NCBI GenBank assembly: GCA_955651735.1
Contig: CATPAM010000133.1
Location: 1 to 5,414, forward strand
Reading direction: 5' to 3'
Source of the DNA: Candidatus Acidiferrales bacterium
Lineage (GTDB): Bacteria; Acidobacteriota; Terriglobia; Acidiferrales; UBA7541
Length of the DNA stretch: 5,414 nucleotides
In this document: positions 1 to 5,414 of the stretch, one piece after another
Position numbering within the stretch: position 1 is the stretch's first letter
Layout: each line of letters starts with the position of its first letter
Translations under genes and position numbers: made by a program
Notes under the pieces: generated by a model
What the model was told of the DNA's origin: nothing
The model's database searches: none
Seen by the model: the letters and a program-made list of their open reading frames with translations, nothing else

Positions 1-1
1 C

Positions 2-895
2 TGCAACGAGTACGACGATGTCTCCAAGCCCGTGCCGCTCGAGACCATGACCCGACGCCTCGACCGGCTGGATGCGCTCGGCACAACCGTGGTGTCGATC
101 AGCGGCGGCGAGCCCCTGATGCACCCGGAAATCGACCTCATTATCCGGCACATCCGCCGTCGCGGCATGATCGCCGGGATGATTACCAATGGCTTTTTGC
201 TGGACAAAAAAACCATCGACAATCTCAACGATGCGGGGCTAGAGCACCTGCAAATCAGCATCGACAACGCCGTGCCCGACGAAGTTTCCTTGAAGAGCTT
301 GAAAACGCTGGACACGCGCCTGCAGTGGCTCGCGCAATACGCCGTTTTTCAGGTGAATATCAATTCCGTGCTGGGCAGCGGTATAAAAAATCCGGAAGAT
401 GCGTTGAAAATCGCGCACCGTGCCGTGGAACTCGGTTTTACCAGCACGGTGGGAATTATTCACGACCACAACGGGCAGCTAAAGCCGCTGGGGCCACGCG
501 AAACGGAAATTTTCGAAGAGATTATGACGCTGGGGAAGCGCTCGTTTTCGCGCTTCAACGAATTCCAGCACAATGTGGCGCGCGGGCGCGAACACAACTG
601 GCGCTGCCGCTCCGGTTCGCGCTATCTCTATATCTGCGAGGATGGATTGGTGCACTGGTGCTCGCAGCAGCGCGGCTACCCGGGCATTCCGCTGGCCCAG
701 TACACGCCGGAAATGCGCCGCCACGAATATTTCACGGAGAAATTCTGCGCGGCGCGCTGCACCGTTTCCTGTGTGCAGCAAGTGGGAATTCTGGACAACT
801 GGCGTGATCCGCAAACCCGCAAGCCGAAGCCCATGGCTCCGCCGCCGGTTCCCGCGCAATTGGTACAAATCGGCTCCGTGCGCAGCGACGGCTAG
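2..895 (+). CDS. Radical SAM protein with SPASM-like C-terminal cysteine cluster (5' partial)
   Basis: The frame is open from the left edge to the TAG at 893-895, giving 297 visible residues; the true start is upstream. The first complete codon is a Cys followed by NEYDD, which fits the last Cys of a radical SAM CxxxCxxC motif binding the SAM-coordinating [4Fe-4S] cluster; the other two Cys would lie outside. A GTG at 32 is only an internal Val. The radical SAM 'GGEP' motif is at 104-115, followed by the strand/helix pattern of a partial TIM barrel (ITNGFLL, LQISIDN). The C-terminal part has Cys at visible residues 202, 212, 220, 249, 253 and 257. C202-x12-G-x4-C220 fits the SPASM rule Cx9-15Gx4C, and 249/253/257 form a CxxxCxxxC group, suggesting at least one auxiliary Fe-S cluster. 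The protein ends in a Pro/Lys-rich tail. SPASM enzymes often modify peptides or proteins, but the substrate here is unknown. The barrel also resembles HpnH-type enzymes, whose C-terminus differs. Family is confident; function is not. Confidence 0.9.
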   Translation, partial: CNEYDDVSKPVPLETMTRRLDRLDALGTTVVSISGGEPLMHPEIDLIIRHIRRRGMIAGMITNGFLLDKKTIDNLNDAGLEHLQISIDNAVPDEVSLKSLKTLDTRLQWLAQYAVFQVNINSVLGSGIKNPEDALKIAHRAVELGFTSTVGIIHDHNGQLKPLGPRETEIFEEIMTLGKRSFSRFNEFQHNVARGREHNWRCRSGSRYLYICEDGLVHWCSQQRGYPGIPLAQYTPEMRRHEYFTEKFCAARCTVSCVQQVGILDNWRDPQTRKPKPMAPPPVPAQLVQIGSVRSDG

Positions 896-902
896 AAACC
901 CA

Positions 903-939
903 AGAGAACGCCGGAGAGCAGTAGCCGCCAGCGTTCTCT
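903..939 (+). terminator. Probable intrinsic terminator after the radical SAM gene
   Basis: AGAGAACGC (903-911) is perfectly repeated in inverted orientation as GCGTTCTCT (931-939), giving a 9-bp stem. CGG 912-914 can pair with CCG 925-927 to lengthen the stem across a small bulge. It begins 8 nt after the stop codon at 895 and is followed by a T-rich but interrupted stretch (TCTTGTATTTCC, 939-950). Position and shape fit a terminator separating the radical SAM gene from the ABC operon. The imperfect T-tract leaves open an mRNA-stabilising 3' hairpin instead. Confidence 0.55.
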
Positions 940-979
940 CTTGTATTTCCTTTCCATGCACACGCACGCAGCCAGGGAA

Positions 980-1006
980 TTGACGGCAGGCTTTAGGTTC
1001 TAAAAA
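980..1006 (+). promoter_or_regulatory. Weak sigma-70-like promoter candidate for the ABC operon
   Basis: TTGACG (980-985) closely matches a -35 box. A TAAAAA (1001-1006) lies 15 bp downstream as a poor -10 box; TCTAAA at 999-1004 is the alternative, at an even shorter spacing. If used, transcription would begin around 1012-1015, almost at the ATG at 1015, implying a leaderless or nearly leaderless mRNA. This is compatible with the absence of a good Shine-Dalgarno sequence there. Both the -10 match and the spacing are suboptimal, so this is tentative. Confidence 0.2.
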
Positions 1007-1014
1007 ATGTGAGC

Positions 1015-1974
1015 ATGGCAACCGCGGCGATTGAAATCGAAAATCTGACCAAGGACTATCCCTTCGGTTTTCTGCACCTGAAAAAGAAAACGTCACTCGA
1101 AGGGCTGACCATGCGCGTCGAAGAAGGGGAAGTTTTCGGCTTCCTGGGGCCCAACGGCGCCGGCAAGACCACGACCATCAAATTACTGGTGGGCTTGATT
1201 TTTCCGACCGCCGGCACCGCACGCATCCTCGGAAAATCCATCAGCGACATTTCCATGCACGCGGACATCGGCTATCTGCCGGAACAGCCCTATTTTTACG
1301 ACTACCTGACAGCCACAGAACTGCTCGATTATTTCGCGCGAATCCATGATTTGCCCGCGCAAGAACGAAAGGCGCGCGTGGATGGCATGCTGAAAAAAGT
1401 GGGCCTGGAGACAGCACGGAAAATTCAGTTGCGAAAATATTCGAAAGGCATGTTGCAGCGTATCGGTGTGGCGCAGGCCATTCTGCACGATCCGAAAGTC
1501 GTGATCCTGGACGAGCCGATGTCCGGGCTCGATCCGGTAGGGCGGCGCGAAGTGCGCGACGTCATTTTGGAGCTGAAGCAAGCCGGAAAAACGGTGCTGT
1601 TTTCAACGCACATTTTGTCCGACGCGGAGATGCTGTGCGACCGCGTCGGAGTGATTGTCGGCGGGAAATTGCGCGGGGTGGGCGCGCCGGACGAAATTGT
1701 GGGAATGAAAGCGCAAGGGATGGAGGTATTGTTCGAATACGCGGGCGCCGCTGGCGGATTGCAGCCCTTGCTGAGCAAAGCGACGCAAACAGGAAAGCGC
1801 TACCGCATGCAGGTTCCCGAGGCGGATTTGTACGCAACGCTGCAGCAACTGGGCAGCGCGGGGGCGAAGGTTTTGTCGGTCACGCAGGTCAAGTCCACGC
1901 TGGAAGAATATTTCATGCATCTGGTAGAGGCCGACCGCGCGCAAGCGCCGGCGGTTGAGGTGAGTGGAAAGTGA
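1015..1974 (+). CDS. ABC-2 type transporter ATP-binding protein
   Basis: This cytoplasmic ATPase subunit of an ABC transporter is 319 aa from the ATG at 1015, with TGA at 1972-1974. All nucleotide-binding motifs are present in order: Walker A GPNGAGKTT (residues 45-53), Q-loop in YLPEQPYFY (Gln91), signature YSKGM (142-146; a variant of LSGGQ common in ABC-2/NatA-type ATPases), Walker B VVILDEP (162-168, catalytic Glu167), D-loop SGLD (170-173) and H-switch STH (His199). About 90 residues follow the ATPase core, typical of ABC-2 drug/lipid/polysaccharide export ATPases with a DUF4162-like tail. The start is uncertain: an in-frame GTG at 1009 would add two residues (MS), and no strong ribosome-binding site precedes either codon (TAGG at 994-997 lies 11 nt from the GTG). 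The conserved opening 'IEIENLTKDY' fits either. Its stop overlaps the next gene's start (GTGA), so it should pair with that permease. The transported substrate cannot be read from the sequence. Confidence 0.95.
   Translation: MATAAIEIENLTKDYPFGFLHLKKKTSLEGLTMRVEEGEVFGFLGPNGAGKTTTIKLLVGLIFPTAGTARILGKSISDISMHADIGYLPEQPYFYDYLTATELLDYFARIHDLPAQERKARVDGMLKKVGLETARKIQLRKYSKGMLQRIGVAQAILHDPKVVILDEPMSGLDPVGRREVRDVILELKQAGKTVLFSTHILSDAEMLCDRVGVIVGGKLRGVGAPDEIVGMKAQGMEVLFEYAGAAGGLQPLLSKATQTGKRYRMQVPEADLYATLQQLGSAGAKVLSVTQVKSTLEEYFMHLVEADRAQAPAVEVSGK
1957..1963 (+). promoter_or_regulatory. Shine-Dalgarno sequence for the ABC permease
   Basis: GAGGTGA lies 7 nt upstream of the GTG at 1971 and is complementary to the usual 3' end of 16S rRNA (anti-SD CACCTCC region). 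It sits inside the last codons of the ATPase gene. It supports the GTG at 1971 as the real permease start and suggests reinitiation by ribosomes finishing the ATPase. Confidence 0.6.
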
Positions 1975-2747
1975 GACGTGCGGGGATAGTGGCGCTGAAT
2001 ACATTTCGCGAAGCAGTGCGCGATCGCGTGCTGTACAACCTGGTATTTTTCGCGCTGGTGATGATCGCCGCGTCGATTCTGGTGGGCCAAGTGTCCATCG
2101 GCATCGAAGAGATGGTGATCGTCACGCTAGGCTTGAGCGCGATTTCGGTGATCGGATTATTGATCGCGGTGTTTATTGGCGTGGGTTTGGTGTCGAAGGA
2201 AATGGACAAGCGCACGCTGTACGCGCTACTGGCCAAGCCGGTGAGGCGATGGGAATTGCTGCTGGGGAAATTCGGCGGCCTGGTGCTCACTTTGACGGTG
2301 AATACCGCGGCCATGGCCGCGGGCCTGTTTCTGGCGCTGAGTTTGGTCAAGCAGGGCACTGAACACGTGGAAGCGTCGGTGCTGGTGGCGGTATATTTCA
2401 TCTTGCTGAAGCTCGCGCTGGTGGTCGCGCTGGCGCTTTTGTTTTCGTGCTTCACAACACCCCTGCTTTCCATTCTGTACACGGCGGGCCTGTATATCGC
2501 GGGGTTGTTCGTCACGGAGATGCGCAACTTTCAAAGCGAAACGATGTCGCGGGCGCTACAAACGCTGCTGCGCTGGCTTTCTTATCTACTGCCGAACTTT
2601 GAGAATTTTGACGTAATGGCCGCGGCCGCACATGGGCGCGCGATTCCCGGGGTGTTGATCGCGCAGAATTCGGCTTATGCAGCGTTGTATTGCGCCGTCG
2701 TGCTGACCGTCGCGGCAGCCATTTTCACCCGGCGAAACCTAAAATGA
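1971..2747 (+). CDS. ABC-2 type transporter permease
   Basis: This 258-aa integral inner-membrane protein is the channel subunit partnering the ATPase just upstream. Hydrophobic segments lie at about residues 20-39, 49-75, 102-125, 136-160, 163-183 and 227-252, giving the six-helix layout of ABC-2 permeases. The N-terminus (NTFREAVRDRVLYNLVFF) is the short cytoplasmic/amphipathic lead-in usual for the family. The cytoplasmic loop after helix 2, SKEMDKRTLYALLAKPVRRW (about 75-94), is the conserved 'E...gTl..lLakPv.R.e...gK' region that contacts the ATPase. The GTG start overlaps the ATPase stop by 4 nt (GTGA) and has a good ribosome-binding site at 1957-1963. The gene ends in an ATGA overlap with the TPR gene. 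The layout resembles NosY/GldF-like permeases working with one ATPase; the substrate is unknown. Confidence 0.92.
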   Translation: MRRAGIVALNTFREAVRDRVLYNLVFFALVMIAASILVGQVSIGIEEMVIVTLGLSAISVIGLLIAVFIGVGLVSKEMDKRTLYALLAKPVRRWELLLGKFGGLVLTLTVNTAAMAAGLFLALSLVKQGTEHVEASVLVAVYFILLKLALVVALALLFSCFTTPLLSILYTAGLYIAGLFVTEMRNFQSETMSRALQTLLRWLSYLLPNFENFDVMAAAAHGRAIPGVLIAQNSAYAALYCAVVLTVAAAIFTRRNLK

Positions 2748-3637
2748 GCGCCGGGAAATCTTACCTACTGCTGTGGGCCGTCCTGCTGCTGGGATTTTGC
2801 GGCCTCTGGGAATTGCAGCATGCTATCGACGCCCGGCGGGCGCACTTGCACCAGGAGCAAGATGATCTGGTGTTGCGTTCCGGCCCGCTGCTGAAGACCA
2901 TGAGCCTCGAGTATGCTCCCCTGATGGCCGATCTGTATTGGACGCGCGTGGTGCAGTACTACGGGAACAAGCGCGCAAGCCATCAGGCCAACATCGAGCT
3001 TCTGTGGCCGCTGCTGGATGTGACCACGACTCTCGATCCCAACCTGATCATCGCCTATCGTTTCGGCTCGATGTTCCTGAGCGAACCACCACCGAGCGGC
3101 GCGGGGAAGCCGGAGCTGGGTATCGAGCTGCTAGAGCGGGGGATTCGCGCGAATCCGGAATACTGGCGCTTCTACGAAGATCTGGGTTTCATCTATTACT
3201 TCGAACTGAACGACTATCGCAAGGCGGCAGAGGCCTTCCTGGAGGGAAGCAAGAAACCGGGAGCAATGATCTGGATGAAAGCGTTCGCCGCCCGGATCAG
3301 CGAGAAAGGCGAGACGCTGGACACTTCGGTGATGCTGTGGAGCGAGATTTACAGCTCCGTGAGCGAGCCTTCCATCAAGGAAAACGCTAAAATACATTTG
3401 CAATTACTGCGCGCGCGCGCCGATTGCGAGCAACTGAACAAGCTTGCCGCGGAATACAAGAAACGCACTGGGCGGCCCCCCGGCAGTGTGCGCGACCTTG
3501 TGAATGTTGGTTTGCTTCCAGGTTTGGTGGTGGACCCCGTGGGCGTCGTATATTTCTTCGACCTGGAAGGCCAAGCGCAAATCAATCCTGCGAGTCCGCT
3601 GTTCAAAGAGCAGCGCGTTGACGAAAAAAGGCCTTAG
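2744..3637 (+). CDS. Membrane-anchored TPR protein with pseudopilin-like C-terminal motif
   Basis: This is a 297-aa protein. The ATG at 2744 overlaps the permease TGA (ATGA) and is preferred over in-frame codons further upstream because the N-terminus then begins MSAGK followed directly by a hydrophobic segment (about residues 7-22), an uncleaved anchor or signal sequence. No clear Shine-Dalgarno precedes it, so translation is probably coupled to the permease. The rest should lie on the outer face of the inner membrane. Residues about 85-185 look like TPR repeats: LGIELLERGIRANPEYW (125-141) and then the A/B helix pair FYEDLGFIYYFEL...YRKAAEAFLEGSKKPGA. Near the C-terminus, residues about 242-280 (TGRPPGSVRDLV...LLPGL..DP.G..YFF) resemble the end of GspG-type pseudopilins, though there is no prepilin cleavage site in this protein. 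Likely role: a scaffold or partner of the ABC transporter or of a secretion/pilus complex. That role is inferred; no enzymatic motif is seen. Confidence 0.88.
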   Translation: MSAGKSYLLLWAVLLLGFCGLWELQHAIDARRAHLHQEQDDLVLRSGPLLKTMSLEYAPLMADLYWTRVVQYYGNKRASHQANIELLWPLLDVTTTLDPNLIIAYRFGSMFLSEPPPSGAGKPELGIELLERGIRANPEYWRFYEDLGFIYYFELNDYRKAAEAFLEGSKKPGAMIWMKAFAARISEKGETLDTSVMLWSEIYSSVSEPSIKENAKIHLQLLRARADCEQLNKLAAEYKKRTGRPPGSVRDLVNVGLLPGLVVDPVGVVYFFDLEGQAQINPASPLFKEQRVDEKRP

Positions 3638-3646
3638 GCGACGCGG

Positions 3647-5414
3647 TTACTCGCTAACGCAAAGGAGAGTCATGCGCGGGTCGATGGTGATTTTGTTGGG
3701 CGCCGCCTGGGTGGTGAATTGAAAGGTGGTTTCGGGGCCAGCGGCGGCCACTACTCCCAATTGCGTGGAATGCCCGCCAGTGTTCGCGTAGAGCGGCACT
3801 GGCGCGATGAACGAGCGCGGCACGCCGCTCTGGAAGAGCTTTCCGCGCACTAGGAAACCCTTGTCGGAGCGATGCACGGAAAATTCCACGCGATAATGCG
3901 GAACGCCGGTTCCGCGAACCCAGTCTTCAAAGAACCATTCCATCGAGCGGCCGCCCTCCAGGTCCATGGCGGGCGTCATCACTGCTTCGATTTCGCGCTG
4001 CAGGTCCGCGCTGGAGAGAGCTCGATAGGCGTACTTGCCGGCCAAGTTGTGGAGCAGCGCAGCAAAACGCGCGTCGGGATCTCTCGTGCCCGGCTGGCGC
4101 AGCATTTCGCGGAGCATGTGAATCACCCAGGAACCTTTGCCGTAAATGAGTCGTTCGAAGCCGTCCGGCGATTTTGACGAGGTTAAGCGCGTGCCTAAAT
4201 CGAGAGCGCCGACTTCAGAAGCGGGTTGCTCCACGCCCGGCAATTTTTCCACCAGCCGCAGGCGGTAGCGGGTGAGCCAGAGGCGCAGAGAGTGATTGGC
4301 GTTCTTCTGGCTGTCGGCAAACAGCAGCGCCAGGTAGTTGGCGATGGCTTCGTCGATCCATTGATCGTGATAGGAGCTCCAGCCCACGACGTTGCCCCAC
4401 CACTGGTGAGCGACTTCGTGAAAGGGAACCAGCTCCGTGAAATGCTCTTGCCCGCTTTCGGTGAGACCAGCGCGCTGCTGCGCCGCAGGAGGAAGAAAGG
4501 AGAACGTGGAGATGTAGAGAAGTCCGGGCCAGCCCTGGCCGAAGGTTCCCGGGATTTGTGAAACGCCGAGCTTCTGGAAGGGAAACGGCCCGCTGTAATT
4601 TTCGTAGAAACGAATGGAGGAGTCGATATCGCGCCCCAGTTGTTTTAGCGCGTCCGCGGGGCTGGGCGCCACAGGAATCGTGGGCATCATATTCGAGCTG
4701 TTCTGCCCCTCGGGGCCAAGCGACGAGGGCATGCGCGGGATATCGAAAGCCGAAGAGCCCAAGCGATTGTTGAGGGCCTGCTCCAGCATGCGATTGGCGT
4801 AGACCTCCACAGAATGCGCTCCGGCGGTCAGCGAAGCAAAAGCATAATCACCCAGATTGAAACCGGCGACCGACGCCGGCTTTCCCGTGCGCCAGTGGCC
4901 GACACGAAATTCGCCGTCTTCGCGCTCATCGAGCTTCGTGCCTGTGGCGACCAAGCGCAGGCGCCGCGGCCAGTGCATGGTCAATTCATAATCGGCGAAA
5001 TCGGCGGCGTCGCCGAAATGCGGGTACCAGCTTTCGCGCGCCCCAACGTAGAGCACAGCGTTTCCGGCGTCTTCAATTACGTTGCCGCGATAGCGGAAAT
5101 GCAGGGTGAACTCGGCGCCGCGTGCGGGCGGCGACGGCAGAACCACGTAGAGAAAATCATTGCCTCGCGTGCTGCGCTCGCGCAACGTCATTCCTTCATT
5201 TTGAAAAAAAGTAAGAGTTTCGCCGTGTTCGCCACTGACCTCCTCGACGTTCAACAGGTGCGAAAGCTGCAACGGCAGCCAGCGCTCGCCGCCGGTTTCG
5301 GCGCGAAAACGCACCTCCGTTTTTGCTTCCAGCGAATTGTTGGCGAGGATGGAAGTGTCAATCGAGTAGCGCAAGGCTCGGAAGGGAACTGCGGAAGCAC
5401 CGGTGCCCGGCGCA
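3647..5414 (-). CDS. M1-family (gluzincin) metallopeptidase-like protein, N-terminus outside the window
   Basis: The frame reads leftward from the right edge to TAA (3647-3649) with no stop, giving 589 codons including the stop. The TTG at 5372-5374 is probably an internal Leu, since the reading continues upstream as VPFRALRYSIDTSI. The N-terminal half is beta-rich and fits the M1 substrate-binding domain (ESWYPHFGDAADFADYELTM). The zinc site is intact: HEVAHQWWG with HExxH at 4406-4420, and the third ligand Glu (WIDEAIANY) at 4349-4351, exactly HExxH-x18-E. A probable catalytic Tyr is in LIYGKGSWVIHMLR (codon 4142-4144). The usual GxMEN exopeptidase motif is not recognisable; the equivalent stretch reads GTFGQGWPGLLYIS (about 4510-4546). 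A loop rich in Ser, Pro and Asn (about 4650-4770) looks like an insertion, and the C-terminus is a beta domain. It probably acts on peptides in the periplasm or outside the cell, but any signal peptide is out of view. It is convergent with the TPR gene. Confidence 0.92.
   Translation of the reverse strand, partial: APGTGASAVPFRALRYSIDTSILANNSLEAKTEVRFRAETGGERWLPLQLSHLLNVEEVSGEHGETLTFFQNEGMTLRERSTRGNDFLYVVLPSPPARGAEFTLHFRYRGNVIEDAGNAVLYVGARESWYPHFGDAADFADYELTMHWPRRLRLVATGTKLDEREDGEFRVGHWRTGKPASVAGFNLGDYAFASLTAGAHSVEVYANRMLEQALNNRLGSSAFDIPRMPSSLGPEGQNSSNMMPTIPVAPSPADALKQLGRDIDSSIRFYENYSGPFPFQKLGVSQIPGTFGQGWPGLLYISTFSFLPPAAQQRAGLTESGQEHFTELVPFHEVAHQWWGNVVGWSSYHDQWIDEAIANYLALLFADSQKNANHSLRLWLTRYRLRLVEKLPGVEQPASEVGALDLGTRLTSSKSPDGFERLIYGKGSWVIHMLREMLRQPGTRDPDARFAALLHNLAGKYAYRALSSADLQREIEAVMTPAMDLEGGRSMEWFFEDWVRGTGVPHYRVEFSVHRSDKGFLVRGKLFQSGVPRSFIAPVPLYANTGGHSTQLGVVAAAGPETTFQFTTQAAPNKITIDPRMTLLCVSE

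Noticed and set aside
479..1096. Long minus-strand open frame (205 codons) antisense to the radical SAM gene and the start of the ABC gene
   Set aside because: Its product is Arg/Ala/His-rich with no recognisable domain, while the plus strand encodes a clear radical SAM protein. It is a GC-rich shadow frame.
1913..2527. Minus-strand open frame of 204 codons opposite the permease
   Set aside because: Low-complexity Ser/Thr/Ala composition and no motif; the complementary strand encodes the obvious six-helix permease.
2690..2743. N-terminal extension of the TPR protein (MRRRADRRGS...)
   Set aside because: It would overlap the permease by 58 nt, starts with a run of Arg and pushes the membrane anchor inward. 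The ATG at 2744 in the ATGA overlap is far more plausible.
3409..3420. (GC)6 alternating tract, potential Z-DNA or simple repeat
   Set aside because: Short, in frame within the TPR gene (encodes Arg/Ala residues) and expected by chance in GC-rich DNA.
4863..4879. Perfect 6-bp inverted repeat CCGGCG/CGCCGG with a 5-nt loop
   Set aside because: Inside the peptidase coding region, no T-tract and no regulatory context; likely a codon-composition by-product.

Overview
The window is compact, moderately GC-rich bacterial chromosomal DNA. Almost all of it is coding, with stop/start overlaps between cistrons. The gene mix is a SPASM-type radical SAM protein, an ABC-2 ATPase/permease pair followed by a membrane-anchored TPR protein, and a large M1-like peptidase. 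Together with the protein style (e.g. the CNEYDDVSKPVP opening of the radical SAM fragment) this resembles soil Acidobacteriota. That assignment is from memory of similar proteins, is not proven by the sequence, and I hold it at low to moderate confidence.

Layout. (1) Positions 2-895 (+): a radical SAM protein whose 5' end lies outside the window. (2) Positions 896-1014: the only noteworthy intergenic gap, with a perfect 9-bp inverted repeat (probable terminator) and a weak promoter-like motif. (3) Positions 1015-3637 (+): a three-gene operon of ABC-2 ATPase, six-helix permease and TPR protein. It is joined by a GTGA overlap and an ATGA overlap, so translation is probably coupled. (4) Positions 3647-5414 (-): a convergent M1-family metallopeptidase-like protein, 9 bp from the end of the operon, whose N-terminus is cut by the right edge.

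Function. The ATPase and permease should form one ABC-2 transporter in the inner membrane, probably an exporter. The TPR protein has an N-terminal membrane anchor and ends in a segment resembling the C-terminal 'LP..DP.G..Y' motif of type II secretion major pseudopilins, so it may be a periplasmic-side partner of the transporter or of a secretion/pilus machine. The radical SAM gene looks like a separate transcription unit. The peptidase is on the opposite strand and need not be functionally linked. No RNA genes, CRISPR arrays, mobile elements or long repeats were seen. The points most worth a second look are the M1 peptidase that lacks the canonical GxMEN motif and the TPR protein with a pseudopilin-like tail.
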